From Ottowia thiooxydans DSM 14619 (GTDB lineage: Bacteria > Pseudomonadota > Gammaproteobacteria > Burkholderiales > Burkholderiaceae_C), in the NCBI RefSeq assembly GCF_000422885.1, contig NZ_AUGX01000011.1, forward strand, positions 186,001-250,000: DNA of 64,000 nt, in the 5' to 3' direction. A program made the position numbers and the translations under genes. Positions 9,565-17,695 of this stretch are shown here, one piece after another (position 1 is the first letter of the stretch; every line of letters begins with the position of its first letter). The notes below the pieces were generated by a model. That model worked only from the letters and a program-made list of their open reading frames with translations. It searched no databases and was not told the origin of the DNA.

Positions 9565-9588
9565 CCAAGAACGTGAACACGTTCTTGG
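9565..9588. promoter_or_regulatory. 24-bp palindrome between efflux pump and nuclease operon, candidate operator
   Basis: CCAAGAACGTG and CACGTTCTTGG form perfect 11-base arms around a two-base centre. It lies 38 bp upstream of the MFS start and 116 bp upstream of the nuclease gene. Size and symmetry fit a TetR- or MarR-type operator, but no such regulator gene is next to it. It does not match the CTGT-N8-ACAG LexA consensus. Confidence 0.5.
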
Positions 9589-9660
9589 AGATGCGTGCTT
9601 ATACCGCATCGCTTTGCTTGTTGCACTGCATGACCTCGCCTGTGGAGGACCACGGGGATT

Positions 9661-9669
9661 TGCTATCAT
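9661..9669 (+). promoter_or_regulatory. Candidate extended -10 promoter of the nuclease/helicase operon
   Basis: TGCTATCAT matches the extended -10 form TGnTATAAT at seven of eight fixed positions. A start about seven bases downstream would fall inside the LexA-like box at 9672-9687. No good -35 is visible, which extended -10 promoters tolerate. Confidence 0.4.
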
Positions 9670-9671
9670 GG

Positions 9672-9687
9672 CTGTATAAAACATCAG
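9672..9687. promoter_or_regulatory. LexA-box-like operator
   Basis: CTGTATAAAACATCAG matches the CTG-N10-CAG core of the proteobacterial LexA box and differs from CTGT-N8-ACAG at one position. It overlaps the predicted transcription start and lies 16 bp before the GTG of the FAN1-like gene, so LexA binding would block the operon until SOS induction. Confidence 0.55.
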
Positions 9688-9703
9688 TTTCTCGGGTGTT
9701 TCT

Positions 9704-11380
9704 GTGTCCGAGCCCACACTTTCGCCCCACCGCTTCTACTACCTCCACAATTTCCAGCAAGCTTTGAGCTGGATTGGTGAGCGCTATGAAGATTTGCTGG
9801 ATGAGCGCGAGCAACAGTTCCTTTCGCAATTTTCTGAGCTGAGCCAGGCTTCGCAAGCGCTCATGGTGCGCTTGCTGATGCGCCGGGGCCCGTGGTTCCT
9901 GGCTGAGAAGCTCCGGTATGAAGAGATCCCGGAGATCAGTCGTGCGGCAGAACCGCTGCTGGCGCTCGGCTGGCTGGATGCAGGCTGTGGCATGGGTTTG
10001 GATGAGCTGTTTGCATTGCATACCAAACCAGAACTGCGGCGGATTTTTGCTGAGATCCCTGTTCGCGCAGACATCCGTAAACCCGAGCTCTTCAAGATCT
10101 TGCTGGCCCTGCACGAAGCACCGCGAACTTACGCGGATTGGAACCCGCAGACGGGGGATGCCGCTTGGCGCGTGACGGTGGGCGAGCTTTGCGAGCGCTT
10201 CAGGTTAATGTTCTTTGGCAATCTGCATCAGGATTGGTCGGAGTTTGTGCTGGCTGACCTGGGTGTATTCCGTTACGAGGCCGTGGTTTTCGATAAGACT
10301 TCTCGTGCATTCCAGTCGAGAAGTGATGTGGACCACTATCTCTTTTTGCACGAGTGTCGCGAGGCGCTAGAGAAGCGCGAGGAATTGGATGTGCTGCTTC
10401 AGGCCGTGTCCGCGCGTACAAGCGACAACCCATGGATCGAAAAGCGCCGTGCCAAACTCCTGCTTCGTATGGGCCAGTCTTGCGAACGTGCAGAGGACTG
10501 GGGCCGCGCGGAGCAAGCGTACGCACAATGCAGTTACCCCGGCGCACGCCATAGACGCATGCGGGTGTACGAACGTATGGGGCGTTTCTCCGAAGCGATG
10601 GCTTTAGCTTTGGAGTCTCAGGCTAAGCCAGAGAGCGATGAGGAGAGCCAGCGAGTTGCGCGTATGGTGCCCCGATTGCAGCGCAAGCTGGGCCAGGGGG
10701 TGAATACCCGGCCTGCGAATCCACAGGCCACAGTGGCCCAACTGCGTACAGATATCGAACTCGATCTGCCTGACGAGCCCACTTCGGTGGAGTATGTTTT
10801 GCGCGCTCATTGGCATAGTGATGAGGCGCCCGCTTTTTATGTAGAGAATGCACTGATCAACTCGCTTTTCGGGTTGCTCTGCTGGCCAGCTGTATTTGCG
10901 CCCTTACCGGGTGCGTTCTTTCATCCATTCCAAAGTGGCCCATCGGATTTCGGCGCTCCAGATTTCGTGCAGCGCCGTTTGACCTTGTTTGGCGCCTGCC
11001 TGGCACATCTGGAGGATGGCAGTTATCGAGAGGTGATCCGCCAGCGTTTTGAAGATAAGCACGGCGTGCAATCACCGTTCGTTTTTTGGGGCACTTTGAG
11101 CGAGGAGCTTCTGTCGCTGGCGCTGGATTGCATCCCTACAGCTCACTTGAAGCTGTTTTTCACGCGTTTGATGTTGGATGTACAGGCCAACCGCAGCGGA
11201 TTTCCGGATCTTGTTCGGTTTTGGCCTTCAGAACGTCGCTATGAACTGGTTGAGGTTAAAGCTCCGGGGGACAGGCTGCAAGACAACCAGATCCGCTGGT
11301 TGCAGTATTGCGCCGGACACGGATTGCCGGTGCGTGTTTGCCATGTGCATTGGCGGGTGGAATCTGAGGGCGCTCCGTGA
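9704..11380 (+). CDS. FAN1-like VRR-NUC structure-specific nuclease
   Basis: 558 residues. The C-terminal VRR-NUC domain, a PD-(D/E)xK fold, is seen in SGFPDLVRFW (about 499) and YELVEVKAPGDRLQDNQIRW (about 514-533), with Asp, Glu and Lys as metal ligands and the family's Q-x2-RW helix. The long N-terminal helical part contains a TPR-like stretch (RAEDWGRAEQAYAQC). This architecture is that of FAN1, which cuts 5' flaps and helps unhook DNA interstrand crosslinks; bacterial homologues are known in Pseudomonas. The GTG at 9704 is the only reasonable start, since the next in-frame ATG would remove over 50 residues. It overlaps the helicase gene by four bases (GTGA), so translation is coupled, and a LexA-like box lies at its start. 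Confidence 0.88.
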   Translation: MSEPTLSPHRFYYLHNFQQALSWIGERYEDLLDEREQQFLSQFSELSQASQALMVRLLMRRGPWFLAEKLRYEEIPEISRAAEPLLALGWLDAGCGMGLDELFALHTKPELRRIFAEIPVRADIRKPELFKILLALHEAPRTYADWNPQTGDAAWRVTVGELCERFRLMFFGNLHQDWSEFVLADLGVFRYEAVVFDKTSRAFQSRSDVDHYLFLHECREALEKREELDVLLQAVSARTSDNPWIEKRRAKLLLRMGQSCERAEDWGRAEQAYAQCSYPGARHRRMRVYERMGRFSEAMALALESQAKPESDEESQRVARMVPRLQRKLGQGVNTRPANPQATVAQLRTDIELDLPDEPTSVEYVLRAHWHSDEAPAFYVENALINSLFGLLCWPAVFAPLPGAFFHPFQSGPSDFGAPDFVQRRLTLFGACLAHLEDGSYREVIRQRFEDKHGVQSPFVFWGTLSEELLSLALDCIPTAHLKLFFTRLMLDVQANRSGFPDLVRFWPSERRYELVEVKAPGDRLQDNQIRWLQYCAGHGLPVRVCHVHWRVESEGAP

Positions 11381-13707
11381 GCTATAGCGTGGCGGTTCGA
11401 GCGTTGTGCGAGTTCACTGCGCGAACGGGCGATCTGGATTTGCGTTACACACCGGCGCCCAGCGCGCTGGAAGGCATGGCGGGGCACCTGCTGGTTCAAT
11501 CTCGCCGCAGCAAGGAATACGAGACCGAGGTCCAACTACTGGGGCAATACGAGGATTTGCTGGTGCGGGGCCGCGCCGACGGCTTTGATCCTCAGGCAGG
11601 GCAGTTGGAGGAGATCAAGACCTATCGCGGCAAGATCGAGGGCGTTCGTGAACACCACCGCGCGTTGCACCTGGCGCAAGCCAAGATCTACGGCCATTTG
11701 ATGTGCGAGGCGCGCGGTCTGACACAGATTCGTGTGGCGCTTGTGTACTTCAACATAGGCACTGGGGAGGAAACCGTATTCAGCGACATGCTGGAATCGG
11801 CTGAATTGCGAACGTTTTTTGAAGACCAGTGCTCGCGCTTTCTGTCATGGGCACACAGTGAGGCTGCACACCGCCAGGAACGGAACGCCGCCCTCACGGA
11901 ATTGCAGTTTCCCATGGAGCGTTTTCGCACGGGGCAACGAGAGCTGGCTGTGGCGGTGTATCGGTCAGCGCGTGCGGATGCAAGTGGGCAGTGCCTGATG
12001 GCGCAGGCCTCTACCGGCATCGGTAAGACATTGGGCACCATATTCCCCATGCTCAAGGCAGCGCCCTCGGCCGATGAAACCGAGGGGCTGGACAAGCTGT
12101 TTTTCCTGACGGCCAAGGGAACAGGGCATGCATTGGCTTTGCAGGCGCTGGACACGCTGAACAGTCAACTAGGGGGGCAGAGCCTGCCTGGCCGCTTACG
12201 TGTGCTCGATATTCAAGCGCGCGACAAGGTCTGCGAATATCCAGAGAGTGCCTGCCATGGCGATTCTTGCCCACTGGCTCGTGGCTTCTATGACCGGCTC
12301 CCGGCCGCTCGGGCGGCTGCGCTTGAGCAATCACAGCCCTGGGATGCCCAGACGCTGCGTGCAGTGGGGCTGGAGCAGCAGGTCTGCCCCTACTACCTGG
12401 CGCAGGAATTGGTGCGCTGGAGCGATGTGGTGGTGGCGGATTACCACTATTTCTATGACACCTCTGCCATGCTCTACGCATTGACTCAGGCACAGCAGTG
12501 GAAGGTGGGTGTGCTGGTAGATGAAGCACACAATTTGCTGGAGCGGGCGCGCCGTATGTACACGGCCGAACTTTCGCAGTTTGCACTGATCGATGCCCGC
12601 AAGCGGGTGGGCGCTTCTCCGCAAGAAAAGCCGGTGCGCAACGCGCTGGATCGCTTGCATCGCGTATGGAACGCCCTGAACAACTCACAGGAAGAGGACT
12701 TCAAGGCCTACGATGTCGTGCCCGCATCCTTGGTTGGTGCCTTGCAACGCACGGTGAGTGCCATTGCTGACGCTCAAGCAGACAAGCCCATGATGCCCGG
12801 AGACCCGGTGTTGGGTTTTTACTGGGAGGCACAGCATTTTGTGACGCTGGCTGAAGAGTTCGGTGTGCATGCGCTGTTCGACTTGAGCCAATCAGTTCAT
12901 CCCGGGATGGAGGGACGAGCACGCACGCCCGTTTCCACCCTGTGTATTCGTAATGTGATTCCCGCGCCGTATCTTCAGGACCGTCATGCGGCAGCTCAGT
13001 CCAGCGTGCTTTTCTCTGGAACCCTCAGCCCGCCCAATTTTTATATGGATACGCTGGGTCTGCCAGAGGACACGCGCTGGATCGATGTGGAGTCCCCTTT
13101 CAAACCCGAGCAGTTAACTGTTAGAGCAACCACTCATATTTCCACGCGCTACCACGATAGGAAGCGTTCGCTGCAGCCTATTGCAGACCTCGTGGCCGAG
13201 CAGTACTTGCGGCAACCGGGCAACTATCTGTGCTTTTTTAGTAGCTTTGACTACCTTCAACGCGTGGCGGAAAGTGTGAGGCAGGTCCATCCAGACTTGC
13301 CTATCTGGCTTCAGACCCCTTCCATGGACGATGCCAGCCGAACCGCCTTCCTCTCGCGCTTCACCGAGCAGGGGCAGGGCGTCGGTTTTGCTGTCCTGGG
13401 TGGCGCGTTCTCGGAAGGGGTGGATCTTCCCGGCCAGCGCTTGATTGGCGCCTTTGTGGCGACTTTGGGCCTGCCGCAGGTCAATGCTGTCAATGAGCAG
13501 ATGAAGCGTGTGATGGATAGGGTTTTTGGAAAAGACAAAGGCTACGACTACACCTACCTTTACCCGGGATTGCGTAAGGTGGTGCAGGCGGCAGGACGCG
13601 TGATCCGCAGTGAGGAAGACCGTGGGGTGGTGGTCTTGATCGATGATCGCTACCGAAGAAGAGAGGTGCGAGCGTTGCTTCCAGGGTGGTGGAAAGTAAG
13701 CAGTTAA
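11377..13707 (+). CDS. DinG/XPD-like Fe-S DNA helicase with N-terminal PD-(D/E)xK nuclease domain
   Basis: 776 residues. An N-terminal Cas4/RecB-like nuclease region (about 55-110) shows RGRADG, EEIKTY and a Q-x2-IYG helix. The superfamily 2 helicase core follows: Walker A ASTGIGKT (211-218), Fe-S cluster cysteines in the segment about 286-300 (CEYPESACHGDSC) and near 337 (VCPYY), DEAH at 382-385, and motif VI in VVQAAGRVIRSEEDRG near the end. This is the XPD/DinG class of 5'-3' helicases, which remove R-loops or unwind damaged DNA. Its GTG start overlaps the FAN1-like stop, so the two proteins probably act together: unwinding plus flap cutting. A phage-defence role is possible, but the neighbours do not suggest a defence island. 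Confidence 0.88.
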   Translation: MSYSVAVRALCEFTARTGDLDLRYTPAPSALEGMAGHLLVQSRRSKEYETEVQLLGQYEDLLVRGRADGFDPQAGQLEEIKTYRGKIEGVREHHRALHLAQAKIYGHLMCEARGLTQIRVALVYFNIGTGEETVFSDMLESAELRTFFEDQCSRFLSWAHSEAAHRQERNAALTELQFPMERFRTGQRELAVAVYRSARADASGQCLMAQASTGIGKTLGTIFPMLKAAPSADETEGLDKLFFLTAKGTGHALALQALDTLNSQLGGQSLPGRLRVLDIQARDKVCEYPESACHGDSCPLARGFYDRLPAARAAALEQSQPWDAQTLRAVGLEQQVCPYYLAQELVRWSDVVVADYHYFYDTSAMLYALTQAQQWKVGVLVDEAHNLLERARRMYTAELSQFALIDARKRVGASPQEKPVRNALDRLHRVWNALNNSQEEDFKAYDVVPASLVGALQRTVSAIADAQADKPMMPGDPVLGFYWEAQHFVTLAEEFGVHALFDLSQSVHPGMEGRARTPVSTLCIRNVIPAPYLQDRHAAAQSSVLFSGTLSPPNFYMDTLGLPEDTRWIDVESPFKPEQLTVRATTHISTRYHDRKRSLQPIADLVAEQYLRQPGNYLCFFSSFDYLQRVAESVRQVHPDLPIWLQTPSMDDASRTAFLSRFTEQGQGVGFAVLGGAFSEGVDLPGQRLIGAFVATLGLPQVNAVNEQMKRVMDRVFGKDKGYDYTYLYPGLRKVVQAAGRVIRSEEDRGVVVLIDDRYRRREVRALLPGWWKVSS

Positions 13708-13823
13708 CGCGCCAGGGTGCTCATCTGCCCGCAGCCGGAAGCGAATGGGCGACGGTCACAAAGTTGTCAGCGTCCAAGACCGAACCGTGGCATGCTTACT
13801 TTTTTAACGAGGGATGTGTATAG

Positions 13824-14990
13824 ATGACTATCAAGCGTAGAGCCTGCATAGCAGGGGCATTCGAACACCCCACGCGCAAGGCCCCAGATAAAACTGTTCC
13901 GCAACTTCATTTTGAAAGCGCGATGGGTGCGCTGGCAGATGCCGGGTTGAAATTGTCGGATGTCGACGGCTATTTCTGTGCGGGTGACGCTCCGGGTCTG
14001 GGCCCTATGAACATGGCTGAATACATGGGCTTGAAGCCACGCCATTTCGATGCCACGGATGTCGGCGGCTCCTCTTATCTGGCTCACGTTTCACACGCTA
14101 CACAGGCCATCATGGCTGGCAAGTGCGACATCGCTCTTATCACCCTGGCAGGTCGTCCGCGTTCGGAGGCTTCAAGCGGCCTGCAGCCGCGAAGCTATGG
14201 CGCGAACTTGCCAGATGTTCCCTTCGAACTCCCCTACGGAGGCGTGACGGTCAATAACTACGCCATGGTCGCGGCGCGCCATATGTATGAGTTTGGCACC
14301 ACGGCAGAACAACTGGCTTGGGTCAAAGTGGCTGCATCGCATCATGCTCAGCACAACCCTAATGCCATGTTGCGTGATGTGGTCACGGTAGAAGACGTGG
14401 TCAACTCACCCATGGTGTCTGATCCGCTCCACCGTATGGATTGCTGCGTTGTTTCAGACGGAGGTGGTGCGTTGATTGTGGTCAGGCCCGAGATCGCTCG
14501 ATCGCTCAATCGTCCTATCGTGAATGTGCTGGGTGCAGGTGAGGCATTGAAAAATACCAACGGAGGCAAGCACGATCTTTCGTACTCCGCTGCCAGGCAC
14601 TCGGGGGCCACGTGTTTCGCAGAGGCGGGCGTGCAACCGTCGGATATTCAGTACGCCTCCATCTATGACAGTTTTACCATCACGGTGATCATGCAGCTGG
14701 AAGACCTGGGCTTCTGCAAGAAAGGTGAGGGCGGAAAGTTTGTCGCTGATGGCAACTTGATCTCCGGCGTCGGCAAACTCCCCTTCAATACCGATGGTGG
14801 TGGGTTATGCAACAACCACCCCGCCAACCGCGGCGGCATCACTAAAATTATCGAAGCTGTTCGCCAGCTCCGCGGCGAGGCCCATCCTGCAGTTCAAGTC
14901 AAGAACTGCGGTTTGGCGCTTGCTCAGGGCACGGGTGGCGCATTGGGTTCACGGCACGCCAGCGCCACACTCATTCTCGAAAGGCAGTGA
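13824..14990 (+). CDS. Thiolase-fold protein of the SCP-x/Ltp2 group, probable CoA-ester aldolase
   Basis: 388 residues with a complete thiolase fold, but with altered catalytic positions. The nucleophilic Cys expected in the segment VGGSSYLAHVSHATQAI is missing; HDCF of SCP-x thiolases is YDSFT; the C-terminal Cys loop is QGTGGALGS. The His of the HPANRGG segment is kept. Ltp2, the steroid side-chain retro-aldolase, has similar losses and needs a DUF35 partner. That partner gene follows two bases downstream. I infer retro-aldol cleavage (or another non-thiolytic acyl-CoA reaction) in the cytoplasm. The ATG at 13824 follows GAGGGA. A paralogous pair lies at 51495-53095. Confidence 0.82.
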   Translation: MTIKRRACIAGAFEHPTRKAPDKTVPQLHFESAMGALADAGLKLSDVDGYFCAGDAPGLGPMNMAEYMGLKPRHFDATDVGGSSYLAHVSHATQAIMAGKCDIALITLAGRPRSEASSGLQPRSYGANLPDVPFELPYGGVTVNNYAMVAARHMYEFGTTAEQLAWVKVAASHHAQHNPNAMLRDVVTVEDVVNSPMVSDPLHRMDCCVVSDGGGALIVVRPEIARSLNRPIVNVLGAGEALKNTNGGKHDLSYSAARHSGATCFAEAGVQPSDIQYASIYDSFTITVIMQLEDLGFCKKGEGGKFVADGNLISGVGKLPFNTDGGGLCNNHPANRGGITKIIEAVRQLRGEAHPAVQVKNCGLALAQGTGGALGSRHASATLILERQ

Positions 14991-14991
14991 C

Positions 14992-15393
14992 ATGGCTACC
15001 CCCTATCAAGACCGCAAGATCCCGGCCCCCATTGTCTACCCAGACAACAAACCCTTCTGGGATGCAGCCGATGAAGGCCGATTCCTCGTCAAACATTGCA
15101 CTGCCTGCAATCAGCCGCATTGGTATCCACGGCCGCTATGCCCGTTTTGCGGCAGCGACAAAACCGAGTTTCGCGAGTCTCCAGGAACCGGCACCATCTA
15201 TTCACTGAGCGTGACACGTCGAGCAGGGCCCATTGCTTATGCTATTGCCTACGTTACCCTGGACGAGGGTGTGACGATGATGACCAATATCGTGGACTGC
15301 GATCTGGATTCGGTCCGCATTGGTGACAAGGTGAAGGTGGTGTTCAAGCCCAGTGATGGTGGCCCTGCCGTTCCCATGTTTACTCCGGCATGA
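14992..15393 (+). CDS. DUF35 / OB-fold zinc-ribbon partner protein
   Basis: 133 residues: an N-terminal rubredoxin-like zinc ribbon (CTACNQPHWYPRPLCPFCG, two CxxC pairs) followed by an OB-fold (about 60-133, GTGTIYSLSVTRR onward). These small proteins bind thiolase-fold enzymes; in steroid degradation the DUF35 domain of ChsH2 is required for Ltp2 aldolase activity. The ATG at 14992 comes one base after the preceding stop, so the two subunits are made together. It probably forms a hetero-oligomer with the preceding gene product. Confidence 0.87.
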   Translation: MATPYQDRKIPAPIVYPDNKPFWDAADEGRFLVKHCTACNQPHWYPRPLCPFCGSDKTEFRESPGTGTIYSLSVTRRAGPIAYAIAYVTLDEGVTMMTNIVDCDLDSVRIGDKVKVVFKPSDGGPAVPMFTPA

Positions 15394-15916
15394 AGCCTCT
15401 CTGAGAATCCTGAATACGCAAGTGCTCTGGCGCCAAGTTGATGGAGCGTGCTTAAGTTTGTGCTGATTGGGTGAAAATGCTGGCGGTTCTAGCCTCGGTT
15501 TGCAGCCTCAGCACTGGTTTCAGGCGCACTCCTGGCGCTCTCATCAATATGTGACCCGCCTTGAATCGGGCGGCGTAGACATCGCCAACGGCTGCGTGGG
15601 CCCTCTCCAAGGGTTGCCCCCGGCCTGGTCCGAAGGCGTTTATGCTGGCTTGGGTGCGGCCTTGCCAAAGCCCTAGAAGTCTGCGCGGCAGAAGGATCGC
15701 CGGCTGCAACGCGCGAGAAAACGGTCCATTGCGGCACTACCTCCTGCACCCATAGCCCTGCTATGGGCTTCTCGGTATCACCACACTGTCCTCGTTTTTC
15801 GCTCGTTTCGCTTCGGCGCCTTCTGCCGCGCAGACTCCTAGCGCTTTCCCGTGCTACTTTACCCATGGAGCATGTGCACCTGCTTGCGTGGACCCTTTCC
15901 CTTCTTGCTGTTACCC
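15394..15916. other. Intergenic stretch with a large inverted repeat
   Basis: No gene was accepted in these 523 bases; open frames on both strands lack start signals. The notable content is the inverted repeat at 15673-15841, described separately. No terminator with a T-tract was found after the DUF35 gene. Confidence 0.4.
15673..15841. repeat. Inverted repeat with 23-bp arms
   Basis: Arms 15673-15695 and 15819-15841 are complementary at 22 of 23 positions (core GTCTGCGCGGCAGAAGG) and enclose about 123 bp. Within the loop, CCATAGC and GCTATGG form a further small hairpin near 15750-15770. There is no open frame or terminal direct repeat that I can point to. It may be a dispersed, non-coding family-specific element of Comamonadaceae genomes. 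Confidence 0.6.
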
Positions 15917-16834
15917 ATGAGTGAAGTTTCCTGGATTTGGATGCCCGTCGTCCTGTTCGCCGCGATGGCTCAAACTGTGCGTAACGCGGCGCAACGTTCA
16001 TTGATTGCCGAACACGGTACCTTGCCTGCCACTTTGGCGCGATTTCTGTTTGGCTTGCCGTTCGCGCTGGTGTATCTGCTGGCGCTGTACGCGCTATTTC
16101 CGGGCAGCCACGCGATGCCTAAGTTCTCGTGGACGTATTTCGGCTGGATCGCCGTGGGCGCCGCGTTCCAGATCGCCGCGACAGCCGCTCTGCTGCTGGC
16201 TATGAAAGGGCGCAACTTTGCGGTGGCAGTCACTTTGTCGAAGACCGAAGTGCTGCAGGTGGCCTTGTTTGCCAGCATTTTTCTCCACGAGTTGCCTACT
16301 GCACTTTCTTTGCTGGCCATGGTGCTAGCCACAGTGGGGGTGCTGATCCTGTCTCTGCCTGCGAGCGGCAGCCGGGCATCGCTGGCAGCCTGGGCCAGCC
16401 GTTCTGCCATGTATGGGCTGTTGTGCGGCGCCTGCTTCGCCATCGCTTCGGTGGGATTTCGCGGCGCTGCGCTGGTTCTACAGGAGCCCTCGCCCTGGTT
16501 GTCGGGTGCCTGGGGTGTGTTGTGGGCGCAGACATTTCAGTCTATCTGCCTTGGCGCCTGGGTGGCGCTACGCAACGAGGGCGGTCTGCGCCCCTTGTTC
16601 AAGGCGTGGCGCGTTTCCTTCCTCGCCGGGAGTATGGGCGCCGCTGCATCGCTTGCCTGGTTTACCGCCTATGCCATGCAGGGCGCGGCCGAGGTGCGCA
16701 CTCTGGGGATGGTGGAGGTGGTATTTAGCTACCTGGTCTCACGTCGCTTGTTTCGTGAGCCGATGCGACGCAGTGAGAAGCTGGGGATGTTGCTGATGTT
16801 GCTGGGTTTGGTCCTGGTGTGCATTAGCCTGTAA
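15917..16834 (+). CDS. DMT-superfamily (EamA-like) transporter
   Basis: 305-residue inner-membrane protein with about ten hydrophobic helices arranged as two EamA repeats. The helices begin at WIWMPVVLFAAMAQTVRNA and end LGMLLMLLGLVLVCISL. The family exports metabolites or amino acids; the substrate cannot be predicted. The ATG at 15917 was chosen because the protein then opens with a first helix as usual; the upstream extension is Cys/Pro-rich and no good ribosome binding site is visible for either start. It is convergent with cobA, 39 bp away. Confidence 0.82.
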   Translation: MSEVSWIWMPVVLFAAMAQTVRNAAQRSLIAEHGTLPATLARFLFGLPFALVYLLALYALFPGSHAMPKFSWTYFGWIAVGAAFQIAATAALLLAMKGRNFAVAVTLSKTEVLQVALFASIFLHELPTALSLLAMVLATVGVLILSLPASGSRASLAAWASRSAMYGLLCGACFAIASVGFRGAALVLQEPSPWLSGAWGVLWAQTFQSICLGAWVALRNEGGLRPLFKAWRVSFLAGSMGAAASLAWFTAYAMQGAAEVRTLGMVEVVFSYLVSRRLFREPMRRSEKLGMLLMLLGLVLVCISL

Positions 16835-16873
16835 TGGCCAGGACATCTGATCCTGTTGGGCGAAATCTCCGGC

Positions 16874-17644
16874 TCAGGCTTGTAGCCGCAGAGGTTCCTG
16901 GCCCATGGCCGCCACCCCGCGCACCACATCTCCAATCACCATCACGGAAGGGCTGCCCAGCCCCTCTCTGACGATGGTGGCGTGCAACTCGCCCAAGGTA
17001 GTGACCGCATGGCGTTGCTGCGGCAAGCTGGCATGTTGGATGATGACTGCGGGTGTTGAGGCCGGCAGGCCTTGCAGCAAATTGGCCTGAATGTGGGCCG
17101 CGCCACGTACACCCATGTAGATCACCAATGTGAGTTTGCCGTCACGCGCTGTGGTCGCAATTTGATGCCAATCCGTGGTGTCTCTACCCGGTTTGGCGTG
17201 GCCTGTCAGGAAGATCACACCATGCGCGTGGTCACGATGGGTGAGTGGAGCGTCCAGCGCAGTGATTCCGGCTAGGCCCGCCGTGATGCCGTTGATCACC
17301 TGAACGTTTACTCCCGCAGCGCGAAGGTGCTCCATTTCCTCGCCGCCACGGCCAAAGATGAAGGGATCACCCCCTTTCAGGCGCACTACCTGCTCGCCTT
17401 CCGACACAGCTTGCAGCATCAGTTTTTCAATGAAGGCTTGCGGAGTGCTCGTGCATCCGCCCCGTTTGCCCACATGCACTACACGTGCGGTCGGTGAAGC
17501 GTAGGCCACGATGGCATCGCTCACCAAATCATCTACGAAGAGCACCGTGGCCGACTGAATAGCCTTGAACGCCTTGATGGTGAGCAATTCCGGGTCGCCT
17601 GGGCCAGCGCCCACAAGAGTGCAGGTTCCTGAAGATTTAGTCAT
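16874..17644 (-). CDS. cobA: Uroporphyrinogen-III C-methyltransferase (SUMT)
   Basis: 256 residues. Uses two S-adenosylmethionines to convert uroporphyrinogen III to precorrin-2, the first step to siroheme. Family motifs: VGAGPGDPELLT near the N-terminus, VRLKGGDPFIFGRGGEE, and the ALDAPLTHRDHAHGVIFLTGH segment. It is a single-domain enzyme without the CysG dehydrogenase/chelatase part. As the last gene of nirB-nirD-nasA-cobA it supplies siroheme for the NirB nitrite reductase. The gap to nasA is 51 bp. Confidence 0.95.
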   Translation of the reverse strand: MTKSSGTCTLVGAGPGDPELLTIKAFKAIQSATVLFVDDLVSDAIVAYASPTARVVHVGKRGGCTSTPQAFIEKLMLQAVSEGEQVVRLKGGDPFIFGRGGEEMEHLRAAGVNVQVINGITAGLAGITALDAPLTHRDHAHGVIFLTGHAKPGRDTTDWHQIATTARDGKLTLVIYMGVRGAAHIQANLLQGLPASTPAVIIQHASLPQQRHAVTTLGELHATIVREGLGSPSVMVIGDVVRGVAAMGQEPLRLQA

Positions 17645-17695
17645 GATTTCCGTGGGGAAAGTTTTTTTGGTTGGGAGTTTTTATACGCCCAGTGG

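Noticed and set aside
9704-13707. A phage-defence system made of nuclease plus helicase
   Set aside because: No other defence genes, mobile elements or composition change were noticed nearby, and a LexA-like box favours DNA repair.
13824-14990. Annotation as acetyl-CoA acetyltransferase
   Set aside because: The catalytic Cys positions of thiolases are missing and a DUF35 partner follows; the fold is kept but that reaction is unlikely.
15489-16001. Minus-strand 170-codon Arg-rich frame across the inverted repeat
   Set aside because: Composition (Arg, Ser, Pro) is typical of an antisense frame in GC-rich DNA, and it overlaps the transporter start.
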